Part shown: one piece after another, positions 17,427 to 26,647 of the stretch
How positions within the stretch are numbered: the first letter of the stretch is position 1
Layout: each line of letters starts with the position of its first letter
NCBI GenBank assembly: GCA_003153315.1
Contig: PLYA01000016.1
Location: 1,906-41,973, forward strand
Direction of reading: 5' to 3'
Length of the DNA stretch: 40,068 nt
DNA from: Bacteroidota bacterium
GTDB taxonomy: Bacteria > Bacteroidota > Bacteroidia > B-17B0 > Aurantibacillaceae
Made by a program: the position numbers and the translations under genes
Notes under the pieces: generated by a model
What the model saw: only the letters and a program-made list of their open reading frames with translations
What the model was told of the DNA's origin: nothing
Databases searched by the model: none

Positions 17427-18299
17427 ATGTCAAAAGAAAAACTACAACTAATAGAATGCCCGCGCGATGCTATGCAGGGCATTAAAGAGTTTATTCCTAC
17501 CGAAACGAAAACAGCTTATATCAATACACTTCTTAAAGTGGGGTTTGATACCATTGATTTCGGAAGTTTTGTTTCACCTAAAGCTATACCCCAATTACAA
17601 GATACCGCAAAGGTTTTAGAAGGATTGGATTTATCAACTACTAGAACAAAATTACTGGCTATTATAGCCAATACAAGAGGTGCACAAGACGCTTGTGCTT
17701 TTAATCAAATCAGTTATTTGGGTTTTCCTTTCTCTATTTCAGAAACCTTTCAGCAACGCAATACCAATTCGAGCATTGAGCAATCTTTAAAAACAGTAGA
17801 AGAAATTCAGAACCTGTGTGCCAAACATAATAAGCAATTGGTGGTTTATTTATCTATGGCATTTGGCAACCCTTATAGTGATGTCTGGAACAGTGAAATT
17901 TGCATTAACTGGGCTAAGAAACTGCATGGTATGGGTATTCGTATCATAGCTCCAAGTGATACCGTAGGTAGTTCTAGGCCCGAAACTATTAAATACCTCT
18001 TTACACATTTAATACCTGAGTTTACTGATGTTGAATTTGGCGCACACCTCCATTCAACTCCTGAAAAGATTATTGAGAAAATAGAAGCTGCTTATGCAAG
18101 TGGTTGCAGACGTTTTGATAGTGCGGTACTTGGCTTCGGCGGTTGCCCTATGGCAGCAGATAGCCTTACGGGTAATATTGCCACCGAGATAATGGTAAAC
18201 TACTTTACCTCTAAAAATATAGCTACCGGCTTAAACTTAGATTTACTAAACAGAGATGTGATGCAACAAAGCACTACGCTGTTTAATAGGTATCATTAA
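17427..18299 (+). CDS. Hydroxymethylglutaryl-CoA lyase
   Basis: Splits HMG-CoA into acetoacetate and acetyl-CoA, the last step of leucine breakdown. At 290 residues it is the normal length for the DRE-TIM metallolyase family. ECPRDAMQ at the start replaces the usual EVGPRDGLQ-like motif. HLHSTPEKI holds two metal-binding histidines, and GFGGCPMAADSLTGN is the HMG-CoA lyase signature with the catalytic cysteine. No mitochondrial-like or membrane segment is seen. No other leucine catabolism gene is nearby. Confidence 0.9.
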   Translation: MSKEKLQLIECPRDAMQGIKEFIPTETKTAYINTLLKVGFDTIDFGSFVSPKAIPQLQDTAKVLEGLDLSTTRTKLLAIIANTRGAQDACAFNQISYLGFPFSISETFQQRNTNSSIEQSLKTVEEIQNLCAKHNKQLVVYLSMAFGNPYSDVWNSEICINWAKKLHGMGIRIIAPSDTVGSSRPETIKYLFTHLIPEFTDVEFGAHLHSTPEKIIEKIEAAYASGCRRFDSAVLGFGGCPMAADSLTGNIATEIMVNYFTSKNIATGLNLDLLNRDVMQQSTTLFNRYH

Positions 18300-18335
18300 T
18301 GCACTCATGTTACAGATTTTTAAATAAAGCATAAA

Positions 18336-18363
18336 AAAAGCCCTTCATTTCTGAAAGGCTTTT
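18336..18363. terminator. Bidirectional terminator between HMG-CoA lyase and lipoprotein genes
   Basis: A 12-bp stem with one mismatch (AAAAGCCCTTCA against TGAAAGGCTTTT) and a four-base loop, with A and T runs at both ends, sits between two convergent genes and can serve both. Confidence 0.8.
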
Positions 18364-18382
18364 ATAAAAATTAGTAAATTAA

Positions 18383-18799
18383 TTACTTAGCTAAAGATAA
18401 AGTAAGGTTTCCACCATTACCAGATTGAGGAGCTTCAATAACTAACTTAGTTTCTGTTAACTCAACTACTTTATTTATATCCGATTTTCCGCCTTCGGTA
18501 AGAGTAAGTTCGGTACCACCATCATTAAGTTTCCAGGTACCTGCGCCGGCTTGTCCGCCAAGGTTATAATTATAAGTACCATCTTCTTTATAATTAAAAG
18601 AAGAAGATGCTTTCATACTTTCTACTTGTTTCTTAAGGGCTTCTTCGTACTGTCCTTTTAAAGAATCAGGCATGTTAGGAGGCATTGGCGCAGACATATC
18701 TGCAATTTTCCAGTCTCCTACAACCAGTTTAGATTTTTTGCTTCCGCCACAAGCAACAAGTAATACAGCAACAAGGGCAACTATAGATAGTTTTTTCAT
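18383..18799 (-). CDS. Lipoprotein with lipocalin-like domain
   Basis: 138 residues. The signal is type II: MKKLSIVALVAVLLVAC with the lipobox cysteine C17, followed by GGSKKSK. The mature part has VVGDWKIADM, a PPNMPDSLKGQYEEALKKQVESM helix, FNYKEDGTYNYNL and GTWKLNDGGTELTL, a pattern typical of Bacteroidota lipocalin-like (DUF4923/Lipocalin_4-type) lipoproteins. The ligand is unknown. It starts 9 bp after the stop of rpmE2 and is probably read from the rpmE2 promoter. Confidence 0.82.
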   Translation of the reverse strand: MKKLSIVALVAVLLVACGGSKKSKLVVGDWKIADMSAPMPPNMPDSLKGQYEEALKKQVESMKASSSFNYKEDGTYNYNLGGQAGAGTWKLNDGGTELTLTEGGKSDINKVVELTETKLVIEAPQSGNGGNLTLSLAK

Positions 18800-18808
18800 A
18801 AAGTTTTC

Positions 18809-19060
18809 TTATTTCTTTTTAGAATAACGTGTACGGAATTTATCTACACGTCCTGCGGTATCAACCAACATGTGTTTACCTGTATAAAATGGATGCGACA
18901 TATTAGAAATCTCTAATTTAACCAATGGGTACTCATTACCATCTTCCCATTTAATAGTATCTTTAGTTTCGGTACAAGAACGGGTTAAAAAGGTGTGTTC
19001 GTTACTCATGTCTTTAAAAACACATAATCTGTAACCTGCTGGATGAATATCTTTTTTCAT
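18809..19060 (-). CDS. rpmE2: 50S ribosomal protein L31, type B
   Basis: 83 residues, beginning [17 protein letters not shown] and containing the conserved SHPFYTGK and [10 protein letters not shown]. The zinc-binding CxxC motifs of the type A protein are absent, so this is the zinc-free C− form (L31B). In bacteria with both forms it replaces L31A during zinc shortage; whether this organism has L31A cannot be seen here. It has the best promoter of the window. Confidence 0.95.
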   Translation of the reverse strand: MKKDIHPAGYRLCVFKDMSNEHTFLTRSCTETKDTIKWEDGNEYPLVKLEISNMSHPFYTGKHMLVDTAGRVDKFRTRYSKKK

Positions 19061-19081
19061 GATTTAATAAAATTAAGGGTG

Positions 19082-19112
19082 CAAATATACTGCTTTTTTA
19101 ATTAATTCAAAA
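19082..19112 (-). promoter_or_regulatory. Promoter of rpmE2 (−33/−7)
   Basis: On the minus strand TTTTG (19108–19112) and TATATTTG (19082–19089) are separated by 18 bp, close to the Bacteroidota housekeeping consensus of TTG at −33 and TAnnTTTG at −7. The ATG is 21 bp downstream of the −7 box. Confidence 0.65.
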
Positions 19113-19171
19113 TTAATAGCACAAATACACAACAAGGAAAGTTTTTTCCAATATGAAGCATTTCAATCTTT

Positions 19172-21097
19172 TTAAACCAATTTCTCATTCAAAGCTTCCC
19201 ATTCTTTTAATAGGCTCTCTAATTTTGCTTTGCTTTGGTTGTAGTTCTCAAAAAACACTTTGTCGTTTATTAGTTTTTGGTAGGTTTCGGGGTTAGAAAG
19301 CTGTTCATCCAGCTTTTTAAGGTCGGTTTCCAGCGTTTCAATATCCTTTTCGCACTTAGAAACCTGGTTTTTTATCTGCTTTAGCTCTTTTTCCTTCTCG
19401 GTATTTTCATTTTTATCAGCTTTAACCTCTGCTTTCTTAGGTTTAGCTTCCGCAGGTTGTATCTGAACCGATTTAAGTTCCATCAGTTTCTCCAGTTTAC
19501 GCTTTTGCATAAACTCATTAATATCACAAAGATGTTCTTTTACGGCACCTTCTCTAAATTCAAACAAACGATTGGTAAGACCATCCAAAAAATCACGATC
19601 ATGAGACACTAAAATAACCGTACCCTCATAATCTAGTAAAGCTTTCTTTAAAATTTCTTTACTGCGTATATCCAAGTGATTGGTAGGCTCATCTAAAAGA
19701 AGTAAATTATAAGGTTCTAACAGCAATTTACAAAGCGCCAGTCTGCCTCGCTCTCCACCACTAAGCACACGCACCTTTTTATCAATATCATCTCCGCCAA
19801 ATAAAAACGAACCCAATATATTACGCACCTGCTTACGCACATCTCCCACGGCAAGCTCATCAATAGTTTCAAAAACCGTTTTGTTTTGGTCAAGTTTTTC
19901 TTCCTGATCTTGCTCAAACACACCTGCTAATACATTATGCCCTATTTGTACAGTGCCATCATAATTGGTTTTCTTGCCAATCATTTTCATCATTGTAGAT
20001 TTACCCTCACCGTTACGCCCCACCAGTGCAACTTTCTCGCCTTTGGTAATGATGAAGTTAGCATCTTTAAAAATCAACTTATCTCCGTATGTTTTAGCAG
20101 CATCTTCAACCGTTAAAGCAATCTTACCCGAAAGAGCAGGTTTAGGAAAACGCATGTGCATAACCGTATTATCGCCTTCTTCCACTTCAATGCGCTCCAT
20201 ACGGTCCAGTTTTTTAATAAGCGATTGTGCAAAGGATGCCTTATTGGCTTTGGCACGGTACTTATCAATTAGCTCCTGTGTATGGTCTATTAATTTTTGC
20301 TGGTTCTTAACAGCACTTTCTTGTTGCTCCTGCCTTTCCTGACGAAGAACTAAGTATTTACTGTAATTGGCTTTATAATCGTAAGTCTTTTTATTTACAA
20401 TCTCAATAGTCCGGTTGGTAACATTATCTAAAAACTGCTTATCGTGTGATATGAGCACCAGCGAGCCATAATAGGTTTCCATGAACTCTTCCAGCCATTG
20501 TATTGCCTCAATATCTAAGTGGTTGGTAGGCTCATCCAGTAATAGCGCATCAGGTTTTTGTAACAAAAGCTTGGCTAATTCAATACGCATACGCCAGCCT
20601 CCGCTAAACTCATTAGTAAGGCGGTTAAAATCTTTGCGTTCAAAACCCAAGCCTTTTAAAATCTTTTCTATTTCTTCATCACGATTGGCAGCACCAATAA
20701 TATCCAGTCTGGCAGAAATATCGGTAATGTCTGTAATTAGCTTAGAGTAACTATCTGTTTCATAATCTGTGCGTACCTCCAGCTCTTTGTTTATCTCATC
20801 CAAACGCTTCTGTAAGTTTGTAATTTCTTCATAAGCAGAAGCAGTCTCTTCAAACACGGTACGTCCATGCTGATGTATCATATCTTGTGGAAGATAACCC
20901 AGCTTAAAATCTTTGGGTTTAGAAATCTCTCCTTTGGTGGGCGATTGATGCCCGGCAATGAGTTTAAGCATGGTAGATTTGCCCGCACCATTCTTGCCTG
21001 CAAGCCCCACACGGTCTTTCCCGCTTATTAAAAAGCTAACGTTTTCAAACAAAACGCTGCCTCCAAAAGCAACTGTAACTGAATTTACTGATATCAT
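19172..21097 (-). CDS. ABC-F family ATPase (translation factor type)
   Basis: 641 residues with two ABC ATPase domains and no membrane segment, the ABC-F layout. Domain 1 has Walker A GKNGAGKSTML and signature FSGGWRMRIELAKLLL; domain 2 has GRNGEGKSTMMKM and LSGGERGRLALCKLLL; each has LLLDEPTNHLD. The linker between them (about residues 240–310) is the helical P-site tRNA interaction motif. A charged coiled coil of about 100 residues follows domain 2, as in Uup and YheS-like members. Proteins of this family bind ribosomes and help resolve stalls, sometimes giving resistance to ribosome-targeting antibiotics; which subfamily this is cannot be decided here. It is divergent from the ribosome-rescue gene arfB, 84 bp away. 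Confidence 0.93.
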   Translation of the reverse strand: MISVNSVTVAFGGSVLFENVSFLISGKDRVGLAGKNGAGKSTMLKLIAGHQSPTKGEISKPKDFKLGYLPQDMIHQHGRTVFEETASAYEEITNLQKRLDEINKELEVRTDYETDSYSKLITDITDISARLDIIGAANRDEEIEKILKGLGFERKDFNRLTNEFSGGWRMRIELAKLLLQKPDALLLDEPTNHLDIEAIQWLEEFMETYYGSLVLISHDKQFLDNVTNRTIEIVNKKTYDYKANYSKYLVLRQERQEQQESAVKNQQKLIDHTQELIDKYRAKANKASFAQSLIKKLDRMERIEVEEGDNTVMHMRFPKPALSGKIALTVEDAAKTYGDKLIFKDANFIITKGEKVALVGRNGEGKSTMMKMIGKKTNYDGTVQIGHNVLAGVFEQDQEEKLDQNKTVFETIDELAVGDVRKQVRNILGSFLFGGDDIDKKVRVLSGGERGRLALCKLLLEPYNLLLLDEPTNHLDIRSKEILKKALLDYEGTVILVSHDRDFLDGLTNRLFEFREGAVKEHLCDINEFMQKRKLEKLMELKSVQIQPAEAKPKKAEVKADKNENTEKEKELKQIKNQVSKCEKDIETLETDLKKLDEQLSNPETYQKLINDKVFFENYNQSKAKLESLLKEWEALNEKLV

Positions 21098-21104
21098 AAG
21101 GGCG

Positions 21105-21112
21105 CAAAGATA
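21105..21112 (-). promoter_or_regulatory. −7 box upstream of the ABC-F gene
   Basis: TATCTTTG on the minus strand lies 7 bp before the ATG at 21097, implying a very short leader. TTTTC lies about 18 bp further upstream as a poor −33. Confidence 0.45.
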
Positions 21113-21162
21113 CAGAGTATTAGCCTATTTGAAAATTAGGTAATTTGATAATTTTAAATTAA

Positions 21163-21170
21163 TACTTTTG
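21163..21170 (+). promoter_or_regulatory. −7 box upstream of arfB
   Basis: TACTTTTG fits TAnnTTTG, 11 bp before the arfB ATG. The ten following bases largely match those after the clpC box at 14765. Confidence 0.45.
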
Positions 21171-21181
21171 AAATTGGTATC

Positions 21182-21589
21182 ATGGCTTTAAACAATCAAA
21201 TAGTTTCTGAATTCCATTTCCAAACCTCGCGTAGTGGTGGTAAGGGCGGACAACACGTAAATACTACCGAAAGTAAGGTAGAATTGGCTTTTCATGTGGC
21301 TTCCTCTGCCTTTTTAAGCGATGAACAAAAGCACTTAATTAGTCAAAAACTAAAGAATAAAATAAACAGCGAAGGTTTTTTGCATCTATACGAAAGTACC
21401 GACCGCTCTCAGCATGCTAATAAAGATACCCTCATAAAAAAAGCGCTAAAACTAATTGCAGCTGCACTTATTAAACCCAAAAAGCGTGTACCAACCAAGC
21501 TAAGCAAAGCCGCCAAGCGCAAGCGGGTTGACGATAAAAAATATAAAAGCAAGATAAAGAGTACGCGTAACAAGAATATTGATTTTTAG
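21182..21589 (+). CDS. arfB: Alternative ribosome-rescue factor / peptidyl-tRNA hydrolase ArfB
   Basis: 135 residues. The release-factor-like domain has the catalytic GGQ (G22–Q24) in SRSGGKGGQHVNTTESKVEL. The protein is too short to be a codon-reading release factor, and it ends in a strongly basic tail (KAAKRKRVDDKKYKSKIKS) that in ArfB enters the empty mRNA channel. It hydrolyses peptidyl-tRNA on ribosomes stalled at the end of broken mRNA. It is divergent from an ABC-F gene, so two genes linked to stalled ribosomes share this intergenic region. Confidence 0.94.
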   Translation: MALNNQIVSEFHFQTSRSGGKGGQHVNTTESKVELAFHVASSAFLSDEQKHLISQKLKNKINSEGFLHLYESTDRSQHANKDTLIKKALKLIAAALIKPKKRVPTKLSKAAKRKRVDDKKYKSKIKSTRNKNIDF

Positions 21590-21645
21590 TTGAAAATTAA
21601 CAATTAATTAACCTGTTTTCTGATTCAAAAATCCACTATTTGCCT

Positions 21646-21653
21646 TACATTTG
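21646..21653 (+). promoter_or_regulatory. −7 box upstream of the peroxiredoxin gene
   Basis: TACATTTG fits TAnnTTTG and lies 46 bp before the ATG at 21700. Confidence 0.5.
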
Positions 21654-21699
21654 CTCCTTGAAAATTAACATTAACTAAATCATAAAAAAACATAAAAAC

Positions 21700-22332
21700 A
21701 TGACATCATTAGTAGGAAAAAAAGCCCCTGTATTTAAAGCCTCGGCGGTAATAGGCGGCGGAGAAATAGTAACCAACTTTTCGTTAGAGCAGTACGTTGG
21801 TAAAAAAGATGTGATATTCTTCTTTTACCCAAAAGACTTTACGTTTGTTTGCCCAACTGAGTTACACGCTTTTCAGGAGAAATTAGCAGAGTTTGAAAGC
21901 CGTAATTGCGCAGTAGTTGCCTGCAGCACAGATACGGAACAAAGCCACTGGGGTTGGTTGCAAATGGAAAAGAAACATGGCGGTATTAAAGGCGTTACCT
22001 ATCCGGTAGTAGCCGATACCACTAAAACCATTTCGGCAAACTATGGTGTATTGTTTGGAGATTATGAAGTGAATGAACATGATGAATTGGTTGCAACCGG
22101 GCCCATGATTGCTTTTCGCGGATTGTTTTTAATTGATAAAAAAGGTACTGTGCGCCATATGCTGATTAACGATTTGCCTTTGGGTAGAAACGTTGAAGAA
22201 GCTTTACGTATGGTAGATGCTTTGCAGTTTAACGAAGCAAACGGTGAGGTTTGTCCTGCCAACTGGGTTAAAGGTAAGGAAGCCATGAAGGGCAGTCACG
22301 AAGGTGTGGCTAACTACTTAGCTAAGCACTAA
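21700..22332 (+). CDS. Typical 2-Cys peroxiredoxin (AhpC/Prx1 class)
   Basis: 210 residues. The peroxidatic cysteine is C51 in FYPKDFTFVCPTE, and the resolving cysteine is C185 in NGEVCPANW, so this is a typical 2-Cys enzyme working as a dimer or decamer. It reduces hydrogen peroxide and alkyl hydroperoxides. No reductase partner (AhpF, thioredoxin) is adjacent. An intrinsic terminator follows directly. Confidence 0.95.
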   Translation: MTSLVGKKAPVFKASAVIGGGEIVTNFSLEQYVGKKDVIFFFYPKDFTFVCPTELHAFQEKLAEFESRNCAVVACSTDTEQSHWGWLQMEKKHGGIKGVTYPVVADTTKTISANYGVLFGDYEVNEHDELVATGPMIAFRGLFLIDKKGTVRHMLINDLPLGRNVEEALRMVDALQFNEANGEVCPANWVKGKEAMKGSHEGVANYLAKH

Positions 22333-22352
22333 TAACTGATAACTTAAAATAG

Positions 22353-22381
22353 AAACGCCTCTTTTAATAAGGGGCGTTTTT
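22353..22381 (+). terminator. Intrinsic terminator after the peroxiredoxin gene
   Basis: AAACGCC (22353–22359) pairs with GGCGTTT (22373–22379), followed by a T-rich run. Confidence 0.75.
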
Positions 22382-22407
22382 GTTTTTAGTACATTTAAAG
22401 AAAAATT

Positions 22408-23607
22408 ATGAATAGCCAGAACGTTGTTACTAAAAAAATTCTTGCCTATAACGCTAAACGAAACAAGAACTTTGTACACCTTAAATACAAGGCGATAAGC
22501 GAAGGACCGCATAGATTTTTTAGAGGGACTAACCATCTTTTTGTTGCTCATATTGCCAACGAAGCTGTTTTAAAGAATGTACCTTTTACCTATGTATGCG
22601 GAGATTTGCATTTAGAGAACTTTGGCAGCTATAAAGGCAACAGCGGCTTGGTTTATTTTGATGTTAATGATTTTGATGAGGCTGCCATTGCACCCTGTAC
22701 CTTTGATTTGGTTAAGCTTTGCGTAAGCGTTTTCTTAATGGGAGAAGAACTAAAGTTCTCAGAAGAAGAGAGTTTGAGTATTTGTAATTCATTTCTTGAT
22801 TCTTATAAGCAGGTTATTTTAACAGGGCATCCTTCGCGGCTTGAGAATGCAACTGCCAAAGGACTTATAAAAACTTTTTTTAATAAAGTAGAAGAAAGAA
22901 AAACCAAGAAGTTTCTTAAAGACAGGATATATGAGCAGAATAAAAAGCTTTATATAAAGACTGATTTCAGAAGGTATTACCCGCTTGCAAAATCTGAAAA
23001 GCAACTGCTGGAGAAAACACTTTATAATTGGGTTGAAGAAAACAAGCGCGATAAAGATTTATACACATTTATTGATGCGGCCTTTCGTATTGCAGGCACA
23101 GGCAGTTTAGGCCTTAACCGCTATTGTATTTTAGTAAAAGATAATAAGAGTGGTGATTATATATTGTTAGACATCAAACAATCAGAGAGCATAGCTTTAG
23201 AAAAGCTATTTCCTACTAAACAAATAAAACATAAAAGCGAGGCGCATAGAGTTGTACATATACAAAAGCGAATGAATGATACAGCGCCTGCAGCTTTTAC
23301 AACCATACAGGTAGGCAAAGAACATTACATCTTTAAGAAACACCGTCCGCAGGAAGATAAGTTTACTTTACTGGCATTTAAAGAAGAAAAAGCAGACTTT
23401 AGAAAGTTAGTAAAAGAATTGGGTAGCCTTGTTGCCTGGGCGCAGCTTCGTAGTTCAGGACTTGATGGTACTGCAACCGGAGATGATTTGATAAAATTTG
23501 TTGGGACAAATAAACTGAACCAGGTTATTCCTACCGCTAAGAGAATATATAAACAAGTATTAGCTGACTATACCAGTTATATGCAGGATTATAAGGTAAA
23601 GAAGTAA
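22408..23607 (+). CDS. DUF2252 family protein (kinase-like fold)
   Basis: 399 residues. Family motifs are FFRGTNHLF near residue 40, VCGDLHLENFGSY, VYFDVNDFDEA (a kinase-like catalytic aspartate pattern) and GTGSLGLNRYCIL. DUF2252 proteins are predicted to have a protein-kinase-like fold with an inserted nucleotide-binding region; no biochemical role is known to me. It is about the expected length and intact. It lies 26 bp after the peroxiredoxin terminator and probably has its own promoter, although only an imperfect box (TACATTTA) is seen before it. The downstream gene is convergent. Confidence 0.88.
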   Translation: MNSQNVVTKKILAYNAKRNKNFVHLKYKAISEGPHRFFRGTNHLFVAHIANEAVLKNVPFTYVCGDLHLENFGSYKGNSGLVYFDVNDFDEAAIAPCTFDLVKLCVSVFLMGEELKFSEEESLSICNSFLDSYKQVILTGHPSRLENATAKGLIKTFFNKVEERKTKKFLKDRIYEQNKKLYIKTDFRRYYPLAKSEKQLLEKTLYNWVEENKRDKDLYTFIDAAFRIAGTGSLGLNRYCILVKDNKSGDYILLDIKQSESIALEKLFPTKQIKHKSEAHRVVHIQKRMNDTAPAAFTTIQVGKEHYIFKKHRPQEDKFTLLAFKEEKADFRKLVKELGSLVAWAQLRSSGLDGTATGDDLIKFVGTNKLNQVIPTAKRIYKQVLADYTSYMQDYKVKK

Positions 23608-23641
23608 AATTATTTGTGTTTTACCAGATTCTTGCAACAGC

Positions 23642-24847
23642 TTACCTCCTACCCTTCTTGGCTACAAACTTATTAAAAGGCTTTTTCTTGGTTTTATCTA
23701 AAGGATTGTATTCAGGTTGCGCACCTAATCTTTCGGGCACAGGTAGTTTATTAACCGCATAACCAATCAGATCTTCTATCTTTTTAAATTTATGCTGGTC
23801 ATGGTCGTTAATAAAGGTAACCGCCTTGCCGGTAGTTTCTGCACGGGCAGTACGCCCTACCCTGTGTATATAATCTTCCGCATCACCCGGCACATCATAG
23901 TTTATCACCATACTGATAGAATCTATATCAATTCCGCGCGATAAAATATCCGTAGCTACCAGCACCTGCAAGTTCTTGTTTTTAAAATTACGCAGCACAT
24001 CATTTCTTTCGTTCTGTTCCAAATCAGAGTGGATAGATGCCACATTAAACTTTGCTCTGCTTAGCTCCCTCTCCAGTTCTTTTACTTTATCTTTCTTAGA
24101 AGAAAAAATAATCACACTGCTCATTTCCTTTTCACGAAGAATCTCTTTTAGCAACTCCATTTTCTGCGCATCATATACCACATAAGCTGCCTGTGTAACA
24201 CCCTCTGCCGGTTTAGACAAAGAAATATTTATCTCCGCAGGGTTTTGCAATATCTTCTTTGCCAGTACCCTAATCTTTTGTGGCATGGTGGCAGAAAACA
24301 TGAGTGTTTGTCTCGTAGCAGGCAAGTAGTTTATAATCTTCTGCAAATCATCGCTAAAGCCCATATCAAGCATACGGTCGGCCTCATCTAAAATTAAATG
24401 CTTCAACCCATCTATCTTCACATAACCCATACTGAGGTGAGATATTAATCTGCCCGGTGTAGCTATAATAATATTAGTGCCTGTAGTTAAAGCCCTTTTC
24501 TCCTGATCGAAAGCCGTGCCGTTGTTACCACCAAATATGGCCATTGAACTTACCGGAGCAAAATATGAGAAGCCCTGCAACGATTCGTCAATTTGTATGG
24601 CAAGCTCTCTGGTAGGTACAATTATCAGCGTGTTGATATAATCTCCGGGAGCTTGTATAATCTTATTAATTACCGGCAACAGGTAAGCCGCAGTCTTACC
24701 GGTACCCGTTTGTGCACAGGCAATCAGGTCACGGTTATCTAATATAAGCGGAATAGCTTGCTCCTGTATAGGTGTGGCTTTATCAAAGCCCATGTATTGC
24801 AGCCCTTCGGTAAGCTCGGGTTGGAAGTTAAAATCGTTGAATGTCAT
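23642..24847 (-). CDS. DEAD-box ATP-dependent RNA helicase, RhlE-like
   Basis: 401 residues with the complete motif set: Q motif FDKATPIQEQAIP, motif I AQTGTGKT, Ia PTRELAIQ, Ib TPGRL, II DEAD, III SAT, IV IIFSSKK, V ATDILSRGIDI and VI HRVGRTAR. The short basic tail (KKKPFNKFVAKKGRR) is typical of the RhlE group rather than DeaD/CsdA, which carry a longer C-terminal RNA-binding domain. Such helicases remodel RNA in ribosome assembly and RNA decay, often in the cold. Before the ATG lies TATCTTTA, one base off the −7 consensus. Confidence 0.94.
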   Translation of the reverse strand: MTFNDFNFQPELTEGLQYMGFDKATPIQEQAIPLILDNRDLIACAQTGTGKTAAYLLPVINKIIQAPGDYINTLIIVPTRELAIQIDESLQGFSYFAPVSSMAIFGGNNGTAFDQEKRALTTGTNIIIATPGRLISHLSMGYVKIDGLKHLILDEADRMLDMGFSDDLQKIINYLPATRQTLMFSATMPQKIRVLAKKILQNPAEINISLSKPAEGVTQAAYVVYDAQKMELLKEILREKEMSSVIIFSSKKDKVKELERELSRAKFNVASIHSDLEQNERNDVLRNFKNKNLQVLVATDILSRGIDIDSISMVINYDVPGDAEDYIHRVGRTARAETTGKAVTFINDHDQHKFKKIEDLIGYAVNKLPVPERLGAQPEYNPLDKTKKKPFNKFVAKKGRR

Positions 24848-25000
24848 AATTAAAAGGCGTAAAGATAGTATTTAACAGGTTGTACCCTCATATTAGTAGT
24901 TATTTGCAAAGAAATTGCTCTTATCTGAGAGCCAAAACAAAATAACTTTCTTGTTGCTTTAAAGTTTATAAACTATGGGCTCTAACTCGCTATAAATCGT

Positions 25001-25008
25001 TATTTTTG
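25001..25008 (+). promoter_or_regulatory. −7 box upstream of the aldehyde dehydrogenase gene
   Basis: TATTTTTG fits TAnnTTTG. The GTG at 25008, an upstream in-frame alternative start, overlaps the last base of this box, which supports the ATG at 25026. Confidence 0.5.
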
Positions 25009-25025
25009 TGCCTCAAATTTTAATT

Positions 25026-26582
25026 ATGGAAACGCTTATAGCTAAAAGTACAATTGATATTTCGAAGACATTGCAGGTATTGGGTATTAAGCAGCACAAC
25101 ATGGGTTGCAGTACGGGTGTTAACTTTTTTGCTTCGGGCGAAGAAATGGATTCTTACAGTCCGGCTGATGGAAAGTTAATTGCTACGGTAAAAACAGCTA
25201 CGCAGGCAGATTATGATTTAGCCATGAAAGCCGCCACGGAAGCGTTTCTTTTTTGGCGCACGGTACCTTCTCCTAAACGTGGAGAGGTGGTTAGGCGCTT
25301 TGGCGATAAACTACGTAAGTATAAAAACGATTTGGGTAAACTGGTTTCTTATGAGATGGGTAAATCCCTGCAGGAAGGTTTAGGCGAGGTGCAGGAGATG
25401 ATTGATATATGCGATTTGGCTGTTGGTTTATCCCGTCAGTTAAATGGTTTGACCATGCACAGCGAGCGCCCTATGCACCGTATGTATGAGCAATATCATC
25501 CATTGGGAGTAGTGGGTATTATTTCTGCCTTTAATTTTCCTGTGGCTGTATGGAGCTGGAACACAGCTTTGGCTTGGGTTTGCGGAGATGTTTGTATATG
25601 GAAACCATCAGAAAAAACCCCTTTGTGTTCTATTGCCTGTCAGAATATATGGGCAGAAGTAGCCAAAGAAAATAAATTGCCCGAAGGTATTTCCTGTCTT
25701 GTAAACGGAGATTATAAAGTAGGCGAATTCATGACTACCGATAAACGTGTGCCTCTTGTATCGGCAACAGGTTCTACCCGTATGGGCAAGCAAATTGGCG
25801 TTAAGGTTGCCGAGCGTTTTGGTAAGACTTTACTGGAGTTAGGCGGTAATAACGCTATTATTATTTCCGAAACAGCAGATTTGAATATGTGTATTCCGGG
25901 TGCTGTGTTTGGCGCTGTGGGTACTGCCGGGCAACGTTGTACAACTACACGTCGTTTAATCATTCATGAAAGCATTTATAACGACGTAAAACAAAAACTG
26001 ATTAACGCATACAAGCAACTGCGCATTGGCAATCCGTTGGATGAAAATAACCATGTAGGTCCGCTTATTGATAAAGATGCTGTAAAAAGTTATTTAGCCT
26101 CTATTGAACGTGTGATAGCAGAAGGAGGAAAAGTATTGGTTGCAGGCGGTGTGCTTGATGGCAAAGGCTTTGAACACGGAACCTACGTAAAGCCTTGCAT
26201 TGTAGAAGCTGAAAATAATATGAGTATTGTGCAGCATGAAACTTTCGCACCTATACTTTATATTATGAAGTATAAAACCATTGAAGAGGCTATTGCCATG
26301 CAAAATGACGTTCCGCAAGGTTTGTCAAGTGCTATAATGACCAGAAGCCTGCACGAGGCAGAGAAGTTCTTAGCTGTATCAGGCTCTGATTGCGGTATTG
26401 CTAATGTAAATATTGGTACTTCGGGTGCTGAAATTGGAGGTGCTTTTGGAGGTGAGAAAGAAACGGGCGGTGGCAGAGAAAGTGGTTCTGATGCATGGAA
26501 AATATACATGCGCAGACAAACCAATACCATTAATTATGGTAATACTTTACCCTTGGCGCAAGGCATTAAATTTGAATTATAA
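25026..26582 (+). CDS. ALDH7-type dehydrogenase (probable L-piperidine-6-carboxylate / aminoadipate-semialdehyde dehydrogenase)
   Basis: 518 residues from the ATG at 25026. The fold is NAD(P)-dependent aldehyde dehydrogenase: [20 protein letters not shown] and WKPSEKTP for cofactor binding, the general base glutamate in [10 protein letters not shown], and the catalytic cysteine in [28 protein letters not shown] near the end is typical of the ALDH7/antiquitin group. Members oxidise alpha-aminoadipate semialdehyde, in equilibrium with piperideine-6-carboxylate, in lysine breakdown. Substrate choice is inferred from family resemblance only, and no other lysine catabolic gene is near. Confidence 0.9.
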   Translation: METLIAKSTIDISKTLQVLGIKQHNMGCSTGVNFFASGEEMDSYSPADGKLIATVKTATQADYDLAMKAATEAFLFWRTVPSPKRGEVVRRFGDKLRKYKNDLGKLVSYEMGKSLQEGLGEVQEMIDICDLAVGLSRQLNGLTMHSERPMHRMYEQYHPLGVVGIISAFNFPVAVWSWNTALAWVCGDVCIWKPSEKTPLCSIACQNIWAEVAKENKLPEGISCLVNGDYKVGEFMTTDKRVPLVSATGSTRMGKQIGVKVAERFGKTLLELGGNNAIIISETADLNMCIPGAVFGAVGTAGQRCTTTRRLIIHESIYNDVKQKLINAYKQLRIGNPLDENNHVGPLIDKDAVKSYLASIERVIAEGGKVLVAGGVLDGKGFEHGTYVKPCIVEAENNMSIVQHETFAPILYIMKYKTIEEAIAMQNDVPQGLSSAIMTRSLHEAEKFLAVSGSDCGIANVNIGTSGAEIGGAFGGEKETGGGRESGSDAWKIYMRRQTNTINYGNTLPLAQGIKFEL

Positions 26583-26647
26583 TTAACCATGTATTTTGTA
26601 CTTTTTACACTATACAGCATACAAACCAAAACATAAAACCAGCAAGC

